A DNA stretch of 64,000 nt, from contig CM055104.1 of NCBI GenBank assembly GCA_029204225.1, positions 50,360,006-50,424,005 on the forward strand, written 5' to 3'. The translations under genes were made by a program, and so were the position numbers. This document shows positions 1 through 11,407 of the stretch, one piece after another. The stretch comes from Diphasiastrum complanatum (lineage: Eukaryota > Streptophyta > Lycopodiopsida > Lycopodiales > Lycopodiaceae). The notes beneath the pieces were generated by a model. The model did no database searches. It had not been told where the DNA came from and saw only the letters and a program-made list of their open reading frames with translations. The first letter of the stretch is position 1. Every line of letters begins with the position of its first letter.

Positions 1-26
1 TGCTAGTATGGTTGGCGATTGATCTA

Positions 27-1937
27 CTAGATCTGGAGGTCCCCCCTGGTCCATGCTTGAATCAATCCCTGTATCCATTTGTACAGCTTCTTGGCACGAA
101 GGGAAGAATTGCGGCATGACCGGGATGGAAATTTGTGGTCCGGCTTCCAACACTTGAGTGGTTGTTTTTTCATAGGCGGTGATGGTCTCTTTTGCCTTTG
201 CCAACTCGGTTGAAGATGCTCCTTTGAACCTATCAAAGCGGCCTTGGAATCCCTGAAGGGCCACTTTGTATGTTTCCACTTTCTTGAATAAATACGCAAT
301 CTCCGTCGGTGTGACTGGATGATCGGGTATTTGCGTTTGCAGATAGGCATCACGGTCAAGGGTGGTTGCATCCAATTCACCTTGAAGTTGTGTGTGATCT
401 TGTTCGACCACCTATAATTGCCCCTTCAACAGCTGCACATGTTGCTTGGCATCTTGCACTGCCTTATCTACCTGATCTTGTGCGGTTCTCAGGGCATTTT
501 GCAGGGAGTTGATGTAGGTTTCCAAGCGATCAGCTTGTTGTTGGGCCAATTTCTTTTCACTTTCAGCCTTTTCTTCATGTTGTTTGGCTATCTTCAACTC
601 TCGATCCAGCTGGACAATTTTCTGGCTGATCAGAATGTTTTCAGATGCTAGATCAGAGATCCTCTGCTCCATTTCCTTCTTCTTATCCAGCATAGACTGG
701 ATCACTTGCCCAAGGCTTGAAACCCACCCTAGAGCATCACCAGAATCTACGGTCGTGGAAGTGGCAACAGCAGGAGAACCTGGTGGTACTGTCCTTGGTA
801 GGCGTGGAATAGGTGCCACGGTCTCTTCTTCTTCAAAAGTATCCTCCTCTTCAAACCCTTCAAGCACCATGGCGTCGAATTGCTTTGGTGACTTTACAGT
901 TGTTTCGACCCAAAGTGTGGCTGGGCTACCCTGTGTGGGTGGTTGCTGACTGGCATCTTCGACACCAACAGTAGATTCATGGATATGCCCGAATCCTCTT
1001 CCAGGGGATTGGGGTTCAAAGGGCACTGGGCTCTGGGGCATTTCAAAGGTTTCAGTGGCCCCAAGGGGGGTCGCTGCGTGGACGACGATGACTATGAGAA
1101 CTTGAGGCCTGATGAGATGACTCTGCCGGTGTTTCTTCGTAAACCGAAAGCACAGAATCCAGGTGGAAGCCATGGATTCTGTTTTCTAGGTGAGAAGCGG
1201 CTAAGAGAGACAATAAAGAGCCAACGACGAACTGTTGTTTAGTATTGGCCTTAATAGCTCGCTTCAGCTCACCAGAAACAGTCTTGAACCAGTTATATGG
1301 TTCAAGAGGGGCTTTGGCCAACTTAGTGTGGAACTCCACTATCCTTTGAAGGATTTGAGATGTGATGCGGTCTTTCCTGAGGTTGCCAACCATCAGGAAA
1401 TTATTCAATAGCTAGGCAGCTACGTGGATGGAAGGCTTAGTGATGGCTTCCAGAAGGTAGCCATCATTAGTCCAGTGCGGATCCCTTGGTGAGGTCAATA
1501 AATGGCTTGATGGCCTGTTTGGCGTGCTTGTGATTGGGAGAGGCCTGCGTACCAGATGATATTCTTATAGCTGCAAGTGCGGCCTCAGTGACACGCACCT
1601 TGTGTGTAGCTCCCTGGAAGGTGATATAAAATTTGGATTTCTCTTCCTTCCACATACTGAAGGCAAGAGTGATGAAATCCATATTGATACGACCCGAAAA
1701 GGCTCTCTCATGAATACCCATTGCAGTGAGTAGAGGCTCCGCAAGGGTCATCCACTGAGTGACCATGCTTGTGCTAGGAAGAATCATGATGTCCGTTGCA
1801 GATGGGACATCACGATGGATAGTATAGCGTGGAGACTGGGAAGTATCGGTAGAAGACATGCTGATCAGAAAGGAATTATAAATGCGTGAAAGTGTATCAG
1901 AAGGCAATGCAGGAAATCTGAGAGACTTTGGTCGCAA
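27..1937 (-). pseudogene. Extra ORF downstream of gypsy integrase, with a coiled coil; function unknown
   Basis: Four open stretches on the minus strand follow one another in different frames: 1,937-1,467, 1,408-1,052, 1,173-412 and 380-27. The first contains a segment rich in aromatic and hydrophobic residues that I do not recognise. The second continues a helical region (residues near FHTKLAKAPLEPYNWFKTV). The third has an acidic stretch followed by about 100 residues of heptad-like coiled coil running from about 700 to 412, with many K, E, Q and regularly spaced L/I. It lies downstream of integrase on the same strand, where Tat/Athila-type elements keep an additional gene. Frameshifts near 1,410 and 1,100-1,170 and the stop near 412 show decay. 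No transmembrane segment or recognised domain was seen. The identity as an element-encoded accessory ORF is inferred from position. Confidence 0.6.
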
Positions 1938-2071
1938 GAAAAATTCGCAAGAGCTTCGCTAGCACAAGTGAGGAATGAATCGAATTCAGCCAACTTATAG
2001 GTGAATTTGGTGGGTCCATTACACTGAATAGTAGTTTGGCCGATCAGTTCTGAACAAAAATTTGCAGGCAT

Positions 2072-2670
2072 GTGTAGTACTGTAAAAATAGGCTATAAAA
2101 ATCCCGCCGAAGGTTTCTAGGGATCTAAACCTATCAGGCGAATGTTTTCCAGGGCTAGCGAAGGATGAACCTTCGCCCAGGAGGGTCCTTCACCCAGGTA
2201 CTGTCATAAATGCATTTTTTCACAATATGAACCTATGGACAACCTAATTTTGACATTTTAAGATCATCTAGCAGGTCGGTGAAGGTTCATAAGTTATGAT
2301 GTTCAGCGAAGGTTCCCAAAATGGCATATCACTGAACATACGCCTAACTCAAAAATTGAATTTTCTCTTGTCAAGAACCTTCGCCCACCTCAATTTAGAT
2401 AAATCAAGGGTGGATGTACAGTCTGAGAGCTCAACGAAGGTTTCTGATACTGTATCAGCCAAATCTGTCCAAAACAGTGATTTTCTAAGGCATTTTCCAT
2501 CAAAATTATGTGTTTCCTTTTTCCTATGCTGATGACTTCCTGACTTTTGCTCATTAGTCTTTTCTTATTTTTTTTTATTTTTTTTTGTATCTGTCTTTTT
2601 TCAAAAAAGTCAGCAAATTAAATACTGAAAACAAAAAATTGAAAAATAAATAAAATTAAATATATTGAGA
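2072..2670 (-). other. Spacer between integrase and extra ORF, with repeated GAAGGTTC motifs
   Basis: No gene is visible. The stretch holds repeated octamers GAAGGTTC or their complement GAACCTTC (for example near 2,167, 2,281, 2,308 and 2,375), plus one-base variants near 2,107 and 2,433. The integrase-proximal end (2,560-2,660) is T-rich then A-rich. The same octamer recurs in the 5' leader of this element. Confidence 0.6.
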
Positions 2671-3612
2671 TCAGGCTTGTTGAACTGGCGGAGCAGGCTG
2701 CCAAAACTTGCGTAATCGGCTGCCATTTACCGGAGTATCAAATCGCTTTCCATCCAAGTGCTCAAGAATTACTGCTCCATAGTTCAGGATTTCCTTCACT
2801 TTATATGGGCCTTCCCCCGTAAACTTCAACTTACCCTTGATAAGCTTGGTTTTGTACATCAATGCAAGATCTCCTGCTTCTAGATCTTTCTTGTGTAATC
2901 GACGATCGTGCCATGCCTTGCGGCGGGCTTTCTCTGCTGCTAAGGCATGAACTGCCATCAATCGGGTTTCACATAAGTTGTGCAATGCTTCATGACGGAG
3001 TTGTAAAGACATATCATCATTTAATCGTTTTGTTGCTGCTATGTATAAAGATGGGATTAAAAATTCAATTGGCATAATAGCATCTTGACCATAAACCAGT
3101 TGAAAAGGTGTTTGATTTGTACTATTTTTGTAAGCGATTCTGAATGCCCATAATGCTGCATATAGTTTATGTTCCCAATCAGAGCGACTCGCTTCAACTG
3201 TCTTTGTCATAATGGTCCAAAGAATCTTATTGGAAAATTCAGCTTGGCCATTCCCTCTGGGATATTTGGGAGTACTAAATCTGTGTATAACAAAAAAATC
3301 TTCCAGTAAACACTTTATTGTTTGATTAAAAAAGTGTGTACCCCGATCACTAACAATTTCGATCGGACATCCAAATCTGATTATAATATTCTCATATAGA
3401 AACTTGGCCGTAGATTTCGCATCAGCCACTTTGACAGCTTTGGCTTCAACCCACTTGATCATATAATCAGTTGCGACGATAATGTATCGGGCCTGAGATC
3501 CTTGCACAGTAGGATGAACAGGACCAACATAATTCAGTCCCCATTTTTCAAACGGTGCTTGCGATAAAACCGGATGTAAGGGTTCATAATTCCATTGAGT
3601 AGGCCGTCGTGC
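2671..3612 (-). pseudogene. Gypsy integrase, core and C-terminal domain
   Basis: The open frame encodes the retroviral integrase core, which would join element cDNA to nuclear DNA. Counting from the codon at 3,507, the catalytic triad is D14 (VATDY), D54 (VSDRGTHF) and E90 (GNGQAE), with the canonical 35 residues between the last two. A C-terminal GPYKV motif and a terminal GSRLRKFW stretch are typical of plant gypsy integrases. No chromodomain follows. An in-frame stop at 3,613-3,615 sits directly after the second cysteine pair of the N-terminal zinc-binding region (reads CDVCQ then stop), so the mature integrase is cut off from the upstream polyprotein. The C-terminal part from 3,612 on is open and has the key residues, but it could not be made as part of pol. 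Confidence 0.85.
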
Positions 3613-4330
3613 TCACTGGCAGACATCACATGTCTGAATAAAATTCTCTATGTCCTTATGAAGCGTAGGCCACCAACATCCAGATTGTAAAAGTTTGCGA
3701 ACAGTAATATATGTAGAGAAGTGTTCTCCACCCATGCCATCATGTGAAAACATGATTAAATCTGGTACTTCATGTGATAAAATACATCTTCATAAAATAT
3801 TATCTGATCCACGACGATACAATTGCCCTGCAATTAATTGATAAGGTTGAGTCTTATGAATCAATTGTCTTTTCCGTACTTTTGTCAAAGAGTCGTTCGG
3901 TTGTCCTAGCATCAGGTACTCAACAATATATGCCGCCCACTCAGGTACTGCTTCAACATAGAACAACGCAGCATCTGGAAGTTCATCATCCACTTTAGTA
4001 TTAACTGGTGCGGATTCAATTCGCGAAACATGATCGACTACATAATGTTGCTTCTCCTTTCTGATCACAATTCGAAAGTCAAATTCAGTCAATAATAATA
4101 ACCATCTTGCAATACGTCCAGTATTACACGTCTTATTTACCAAGTAAAGTAACGGTTGATGATCCATATAAAATGCAAAGTACGTTTCCATGAGGTAGTG
4201 ACAAAATTTCCGAACAGAAAAAATCATGGCTAGCGCTTCACGTTCTGTTGTTGAATAATTCCTCTCTGAATCTGTAAGCAAGTTGTCTGCTTGAAAATCG
4301 TATAGGATAATTCTTCTTATAGTCACCTGG
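3613..4330 (-). pseudogene. Gypsy RNase H and integrase N-terminus (second pol copy)
   Basis: The frame from 4,326 to 3,790 has the RNase H motifs of gypsy pol: a TTEREAL helix, an FYMDHQPL strand with its aspartate, and a late DHVSRI motif where most relatives read ADHLSR. It then runs into the start of the integrase (QLYRRGSDNIL). RNase H would remove the RNA strand during cDNA synthesis. The frame is lost between about 3,790 and 3,613, where only fragments of the zinc-binding region can be read. It follows the RT at 4,387-5,363 on the same strand. The aspartate-bearing motifs are present, but frame breaks on both sides make it non-functional. Confidence 0.8.
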
Positions 4331-4386
4331 CTGCGTCAAAACTGATCCAATGGCATATTTTGAGACATCTGTATGAACATGAAACT

Positions 4387-5363
4387 CTAATGTCCAATAT
4401 GGAGATCGCAGTATTGGTGCTGAAGTTTTTTTAATTTTTCAAAGGCTTCTAACGCCTCTACTGTCCAAATAGGAACAATAGTTAGTTTGTATATAGGTCG
4501 TGCTAAATCCGCAAAGAAGATAATAAAAATTCGATAGTAGTTCGCATGACCCATAAACACATAACTCTTCAAAGTGTTGTTGGCGGTGGCAATTCCACAA
4601 TAACTTTGATCTTAGGATAATCGGTGGCAATACCATGTCTTGATATTACATGTCCAAGCACAACTCCGTGCGAAATCCATATCTGGTATTTTTCTGGATT
4701 AAGAGAAATCTGACATTTGCGGCATCTTTCAAACATTTTCTCCAATCAATCCAGGTGGTCTGTATCTGTACTATGAACTCCCAAGTCGTCCAAGTAAATT
4801 TCAAGGAATTTTTGCAGATAATATTGAAAGGCAAATTGCATTACTCTTTGGAATGAACTTGGTGCATTACAGAGTCCAAACGACATTACTTTGTAAGCAT
4901 AGGTGTCTCATTCTGTTGCAAAAGCAGTTTTGTGGCGATCGGCAGGTGCAATCTTAACCTGGTTGTAGCCACTAAATCCATCCAGGAAACTATAAGCTTC
5001 CGCTCCAGCAAGGCGATCCAAAATGCTTTCAGTAAAAGGTAACGGAAAGTGATCCTTCCGTGTCACTTTATTCAATGCTTTGAGATTCACACAGATTCGC
5101 AATTTCCCATTTTTCTTAGGAACAATGACAATTGGTAAAATCCATTCGGTATGCTCGATCTCATAAATGAAATCGGTGTCAAGCAATCTCTGAAGTTCTT
5201 TCTTTATCAGATCTGCCACATTAGGATTACAGCGATAGAACTTTGTAACCTTTGGTACTGCATCAGGTACTAAAGGTATGGTATGTTCAATCACTGATGT
5301 CGGAATACCCTTCAAATCTTGATAAGTCCATGCAAAGCAATCTTGATACTTAATAAGTAACAA
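4387..5363 (-). pseudogene. Gypsy reverse transcriptase (second pol copy)
   Basis: The stretch 5,363-4,908 carries the RT fingers and palm (LRICVNLKALNKVT, DHFPLPF, FLDGFSGYNQ). After a stop next to 4,908 the sequence continues in pieces through a YLDD catalytic motif encoded near 4,795 (EIYLDDLG), a NPEKYQIW stretch, and the thumb/connection region down to 4,387. RT copies the element RNA into DNA. At least two further frame breaks separate these parts. This RT differs at many positions from the other RT at 6,321-7,200, so the two are diverged relatives and not a recent duplication. Confidence 0.85.
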
Positions 5364-6064
5364 ACGGAGTGCTTGATACTATTCAGGAGTAAGTTGTCAT
5401 CCCACTTGTACAATCTTTTTTGGTTCTCCTGGTTCGGCAAGATTCATTGCCTGCGTCCTAGCTAGGCCATCATAAACCTCTTTAGATTCTGGCATGTGTT
5501 CTTCAGGTTCACGATGTGCTTTAGGTAACATGATAACCACATCATCCAGTGTATAATGTTTAAAATGCTCTGGCATATCATGCTGGACTACATTTGCTTG
5601 TTCTTTTTCGAAAGGACTTGTCTTGGATCTTCGTTTAGCCTTCTTAGCAGGAATTGATCATCGAGGTGATGACTTTTGGAATGATAAATCTTTCTTCACA
5701 GGTGAAGACTTCCTCGACGATGATGTCTTGCTGGAAATTTGACTTGAAGAATCATTTTTGACTTTTCCTTTGCCTTTATCCAATAGAGGTGGCACTTTCT
5801 TTGAATCGATCTTTTGAGGGGGATTTTCCCATTTTAGGACCGTATTATAATGTTGCTTAGCTTGTTTCTTCATTATCGCACCTGTGATCCTGTCTCCCTT
5901 CAATATAACTGCTTTGGGCGATTTGATTGTTGGTTCATCAAGAACATTACGCACTCCAAATTTGGTCGGATCCATATGATGTAGAATCTGTTCATCCGTA
6001 AGTTCTGCATTGCCATCATAAGTTAAGGCATGGCTCACTGGTATGAGATCATCCTGTGTGGCCA
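5364..6064 (-). pseudogene. Protease-RT linker of the second gypsy pol copy
   Basis: From about 6,060 the frame reads an acidic linker (DDLIPVSHALTYDGN, then LHHMDP) followed by a lysine- and serine-rich tail ending near 5,658. The same type of linker occurs at 8,090-7,756 (DDDLVPWQHAFTYNKED, then LQHMDP) in the first copy, where it lies between protease and RT. Here it is joined directly to an RNase H helix of the first copy (reads KFQHYLMA at about 6,065), which cannot be an original arrangement. The stretch 5,364-5,650 holds further RT N-terminal sequence in broken frames. It marks the fusion point of two elements. Confidence 0.7.
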
Positions 6065-7755
6065 TCAAATAATGCTGAAATTTCTTAACCACAAAAATCA
6101 TAGTCAGTGCCTCGCGCTCTGTGGTCAAATAGTTTATCCCTAAATCACTGAGCTGTCAGCTAGCAAATCATAAATCCTTTTTGTGTTCACCTGGCTAGAT
6201 TAAGTTTGCTCCCACTGCATACTTCGATGCATCCGTATGCACATGAAACTTTGTGGACCAATTGGGAAGACGTAATGTTGGCACTGAGACCGATGCATCT
6301 TTAAGTTAGCCTATAGGGCCTCATCCATCCAATGTGGTTCCATTGTGAGCTTGTAGATTGGTCGTGCTAATTCCACAAAATCTAGAATAAAAATTTGGTA
6401 GTAGTTTGAGATGACTCATAAAAACATAGACACCGCGGATCGTTCCTAGTAGTGGCAGATCGACAATGATCCTTATCTTTGACAGGTCTGTAGCGATCCC
6501 ATATCTTGAAACTATATGACCAAGAATGAGGCCATGTGTCACCCAAAACTAACACTTCTCTGGGTTCAAAGATATCTGATATTCGTGGCATTTCTTCAAC
6601 ACGTTTTCCAAATTGGATAAGTGCTCAGGGTTAGGCCCGTGCACACACAGATCATCCAAGAAAATCTCAAAAAAATTTGCAAATATTCTTTGAATGACAT
6701 CTGCATAACTCGTTGAAAGGTACTCGGGGCATTACAAAGTCCAAACGACATTACTTTGTAGGCATAGGTTCTCCATTTCATGAAATATGTTGTCTTGTGC
6801 TGATCTTGCGGAGCTATTTTTACTTGATTGTAGCCGCTGAAACCGTCCAAAAAATTGTAGGCTTCTGCTCTTGCTACTCTATCCAAAACACTTTCTATAA
6901 ATGGTAAGGAAAATTATCCTTCTTGGTAACTGCATTTAATGCTTTAAGGTCCACACAAATATGCATTTTGTCGTTCTTCTTGGATACAATGACTATTGAC
7001 GATACCCATTTACTGTGCTCGATTTCATAAATGAAATTGACATTTAGTAGCTTCTACAACTCCTATTTGATCAATTCCGTATAGTTAGGATTGCAGCGAT
7101 AGTATGGCTCACCTTGGGGATTGCTCCATCCACCAAGGGTATGATATGTTGTGGACTACGGTTGGTGGTACACCCTTCAGATCCTTGTAGTTCCATGCGA
7201 AACAATCCTAATGCGAAACACATTATTTCACCAATAATGTGTGCAGTCTTTTGAATTGAGTGGGTGTCAACTGTTCTCCCACATGTACGATCTTCTCCTC
7301 CTCTCCTGGCTCAGCTAAATTCATAGGCTGCATCCATGCAGGTCCTTCGAAGATTTGTTCTGCTGGTTTCTAATTTTAGTCAGGTTCTCTTTGTGCTTGT
7401 GGCATCATGATTACTATATCATCTAAGGTATAGTTCTTGAAGGTTTTTGGCATCTCATGAACTGGCGTTCGATGAGATTCCTCCTTCAGCATGTTGATCT
7501 TAGCCCGACTTGTAACCTTTGGGCTATCAGTCATCTGTGAGAAAGATCATGCTGCGTCTGGGTCCATTCGGACTGACTTCAAGGAGTCCAACACTTTCTT
7601 TTTTCCTTTTCAGCCCATGTAGTTGGGTTCATCCTTGTTGTCTTTCTTAGGCACTGGTGCGATATTCACTTCATGATTACGAATATTAATATCCACCATG
7701 GCTATTGCTTCTTATGGTAGAGCACTCCATCAGATCACTTGATTGTACCGCTGTT
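6065..7755 (-). pseudogene. Gypsy reverse transcriptase and truncated RNase H (first pol copy)
   Basis: Fragments in several frames give a second RT. An N-terminal segment near 7,320-7,240 reads around EEEKIVHVGEQLTPTQF. The palm begins at 6,886 with YNFLDGFSGYNQVK, and an FLDD catalytic motif is encoded near 6,655. The thumb/connection lies at 6,591-6,321. RNase H starts near 6,130 (TTEREALTMIFVVKKF) and ends abruptly at about 6,065, where the linker of the second pol copy begins. Numerous stops and frameshifts are present, clearly more than in the second copy. It belongs to the same element as the protease and gag to its right. Loss of the rest of RNase H and all of integrase from this copy is explained by the fusion. 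Confidence 0.8.
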
Positions 7756-8576
7756 TCAGTTGATTCTTCTTGTTGAAAATTGCCTAGGGAGATTTATCTT
7801 GGAAAATTTTGCCATGGCCAATCTCTGTGGTGGCTGAGCTGGTACTTTCTTCACTCCATAATGATCTGGGTCCATATGTTGTAGGACCTGCTCATCAATC
7901 AGCTCATCCTCCTTGTTGTAGGTAAAAGCATGTTGCCAAGGGACTAAATCATCATCCATAGGGTTTTCAATAGCTTCCGCTGACATCCATGTTACATTGA
8001 TCATATTCACCCCGAAAGTGATTGCTACTTGGGTGAAGATGTGCTGGATTCTGGATCTGAATCTGGGTGACAAGCATGCCCAGCCATACAATCAATAGTT
8101 GCCAATGTGTACATCCATCTCAAGATATCAGTATTAGAGTCATATTGACCACCTTTGGCTTGCCTTGGGCGACCAATGGTGTGATCAGTGGTGGACGATC
8201 CGTCATCAACTTTGGGTGTAATTGGTTTCATCGCCCATGTGGTTGGATCGACCTTTATAGCTTGTTCTCTATTTTCGAAGGTGATTTTCCCAGTTTCCCA
8301 ATTCTGAACTACTTGCGCAATTCTCAACCAAGGCCTTCCTAGGAAAACGCGGTAGGCAGAAGGGGACTTTGGTATGTCCATCACCACAAAAGTGATGACA
8401 AACTGCATTCTCACTCTTTTCACTGGGATGTCGTCAACTATCCCCTTTGGTTTTACACATGATTGATCTGCTAATTTGATGGCAAATTTTTCTAGCTTCA
8501 ATCCTTGCATGCCCCATTTTGAATATAAGGTAGTGGAGATCAAATTTACACCTGATTCTCCATCTACCACTCCCAT
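7756..8576 (-). pseudogene. Gypsy aspartic protease and linker (first pol copy)
   Basis: The frame 8,576-8,025 encodes a retropepsin-like domain that would cut the gag-pol polyprotein. The active-site region reads VVDGESGVNLIS near the start, where relatives usually have DGGSG, so one glycine is replaced by glutamate. A later hydrophobic strand and a FLGRPWL motif are also typical of plant gypsy proteases. A frameshift near 8,030-8,090 leads into the acidic PR-RT linker (8,091-7,756). Upstream is gag with its zinc knuckle. The protease is probably inactive because of the substituted active-site loop and its separation from gag by frame breaks. Confidence 0.8.
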
Positions 8577-8759
8577 TCATTTCTATGCTCGCATAACTGA
8601 TAGCACTAGAACATGGGAGTTTTGCTTTTCATGTTGCATCCTTCCTGGAACTGCTGCTGGTTGTACTATGATTAAGTTCAGGGGTGCACTTGTTCCAGGC
8701 TTAAATGGGCAGTTCTTGAAGCAATGCCCATATTTGTATTCTCTGCAAAAGGCCGTATA

Positions 8760-10050
8760 CTATCCCTTACAAGGACATTCAGCAATTATGTGGCCTTCGC
8801 CGCATCCATAGCAGCCATAGATCCTACCCCCTTGACGTTGAGGTTGTGCAGTGTAGGTTGCATAGTATTCATTGATTTTCGGATTGACAAATGCCTCTTC
8901 CGGTCCGTACCACTGTTGTTGCTCAGGTTGGGGTGGTGGTTCTTGCTCTGTTGTGGCCAGATTTACATGAGCCAATTGATTGTTAGCTGGCCCTGGTGGT
9001 GCAAGTAAGGCCATGCGTTGTTGATTATTTGGTGCGCAATACCGTGGTGCCACATTCAGTGCTCCTTGATGGTAAGGATAAGACATCTGGTACTGAGTCC
9101 TCTTTTGTCGTATGATCTGAGGGCTGAATGGGCAAAATGTCATTTCGTGCAAAGATGCATTGCACAGGTGGAAAAATCTTTGTGTCAGTTTGAGATTTTG
9201 TTTCAAAACTGGACACTCATTTGCTGTATAGTTTTGAGTACAAATTGAACACCATACATTTTCTCGTTGGAGATATTGTAGATGGTCCTGTTTTGGTGGA
9301 TCTGAAGTTGGTGCTACATCTCCCAGTAAGACCTTCAATTTTTTATCAAACAATGCCGTAAGTTTTTCCATCTGCTGCTTATGTAGCTTTGTCATTTGCT
9401 CCATCAATAGATCTATTGATATATTGGAAGCGTTGGATGATGATGCTATTGAGGGAGTAGGATTAGGGGTAGTTGGATATGATTCATCGTCTGAACCCTA
9501 ACCTTTTTCCTTGATGGCATTTTCCATTGCTTCTTGCAATGTAGCATACTGCTCCCATCTTTTCAGCTCTCTTCTGATAATTCGTGGTAACCCCATGAGG
9601 AACCACATAATAACTGCATGATCGGGAGTTAGGGCTGCGTTGCATTCGGATTTTAAATGCTTGACCCATTCAATGTAGTCCTTGACCCTTTTTAGTTATC
9701 TCCATTTTCATTTTTCTTAGTAGGAGAAACGGATATTCCAGGAACTTCCTTGGTTTAAAGGGCATGATGAGACCCGCTTTAACCCCTTCCCAAGTGGACT
9801 TTTCTTCATTTGAGAGATTAAAAAACTAGTCCTGCGCTGCCATAATCAGTGACATTGGAAACATCATCAACTTTTTTGTCGGTGTCCGCTTGTCATAGAT
9901 CTCACACTCTTGTTCGTAGATCTAGATGAATCTGATCAGATTTGATGATCTATCATAGTTTGTTATCTCGAGCCAAGGTGCTCTTCAAATTGCTTGCAGG
10001 GGTGCAACAGAAACAGGTGGGTCCATTGGATTCATTTCTGCTGGTTCTGC
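8760..10050 (-). pseudogene. Gypsy gag with CCHC-type zinc knuckle
   Basis: Gag forms the particle that packages element RNA. In broken frames from about 10,040 down one can read the retrotransposon gag domain: a TNYDRSSNLIRFI helix, FFNLSNEEKSTWE, IMPFKPRKF, and RRELKRWEQYATLQEA near 9,530-9,590. The open frame 9,407-8,760 then gives a glutamine-rich C-terminal part and a knuckle CYGCGEGHIIAEC at the end. Its spacing is CX2CX3HX4C, one residue shorter than the common CX2CX4HX4C. An earlier cysteine cluster (CSICTQNYTANEC) lacks the histidine. At least two frame breaks lie between 9,480 and 9,950. The gag start is not resolved. Another open frame at 10,312-9,953 is not the gag frame. Confidence 0.75.
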
Positions 10051-10312
10051 TTCTACCTTGATTTGTGCAACGACTACTCTTTGTAGGTTTGGAGCTTGAT
10101 TTACAATTCTTCTGGATACTGATCGTCCAGATCTCAGATTCATTCGAGGGAGATGTCCAGGGTAGCCGAATTTTGATAAATCTGTGGAATTTAATTTGGA
10201 TCTTTAGGAATCTGATCAGTTTGGGTGGCCGAAAGTGTGATTTTAGGCCTCTTATGATGGTTTTTCCTTGATAACTTTTTGATCCTTGTTCTGATTGCCC
10301 TGAGATTTTCAT

Positions 10313-11388
10313 AGTAGCTGGATCTAGTGCAGATCTAGCTATTTATCTAGTCTTAGAAGGTTACTCATGCAAGGGTTGGTTGTGCGAAGGTTCTTTCACT
10401 GGTTTACAGTCCAAACCTTGATTTCTTTAGATCTATTGGGAATTAACCTTCACAAGCTTGTCAGGGGCTGGATCTGGGATGGATCTGGCTCTATTTCAAG
10501 GGTGGAAGGTTCTTTCTTACAGATCAAGAATTATGGTTGTCTGCAAAGGTTCAAATGCATCTTTTTGGTCACAGATCAGTCAACACCGGTAACTAACGTT
10601 CGCAGGCTTCATCACTGATGGAAAAAGGCATTTTGAAGACATTGGGATGGTCACGAAGGTTACTTTTGTGAGGATTTGATGGATCTTCTAATTTTAGTGA
10701 TTTTTAAGCACTCAAATCCAATTTTTTGCTCATTGGAATCAAAATAACCTTTGTAGGCTCTTTTGTGCCCTCCTCTCACTGAAATGAAACTTCAAAATTC
10801 TCTACGAAGGTTCTTGGTCACTAGAACTGAAATTTGGGTGTCTACGAGGGTTCTGCCTTATTTTTTCGTCTTTTTTCAGCTTGGGAACCTTCGCAAGACC
10901 ACTTGTACTGGCAACTAACCTTCGCAAGTTTCTCTGTGCCCTGGTCTCACTAAGATGGAACTTCAAAGAGCTCTACGAAGATTCTTATGAAGATCTGAAA
11001 TCTTTTTAATTTTTCAAGGGTTTTTTTAAATTTTTATGGTTTTTTTTTTAGATTTTTCAAGATCTGATCTAGGACATTACACTGGAGTTGCTGCCAATCA
11101 TGCAAATATTGGTTCTCACTAGATTTTGAATAATGAAATTTTTGCCTCTTTTCTCTCCAAAAATATATTAGAGCTATTTTTATGGTTTTTTCAGTGTTGT
11201 GAATGGATGCCAAGCCCTTAGAGGCTATTTTGAGTCTCCACTACCTCTCACATGTCCTCCACCAGTTGAGAATAGTCCAAGCACAAGAAATCACACAAAA
11301 CAAGCTAAATCTACCCAAAAACCATCTAAAAAGATGCTAAAAAAGCAAAAACAACTAAAAATACAACTAGACTAGTTAGTGAAACTTA
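10313..11388 (-). other. Gypsy 5' leader with repeated GAAGGTTC motifs
   Basis: This untranslated leader lies between primer site and gag. No gene is seen. It contains repeated GAAGGTTC/GAACCTTC octamers and one-base variants (near 10,386, 10,508, 10,547, 10,655, 10,806, 10,886 and 10,916), in both orientations. The stretch 11,000-11,060 is T-rich. Confidence 0.6.
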
Positions 11389-11406
11389 TCCCCCGCAATA
11401 GTGCCA
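11389..11406 (-). other. Primer-binding site of the gypsy element
   Basis: On the minus strand this reads TGGCACTATTGCGGGGGA and starts one base after the LTR. It resembles the Asp-tRNA type primer site common in plant gypsy elements, with about four differences from the form I know, so the match is approximate. Confidence 0.65.
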
Positions 11407-11407
11407 C

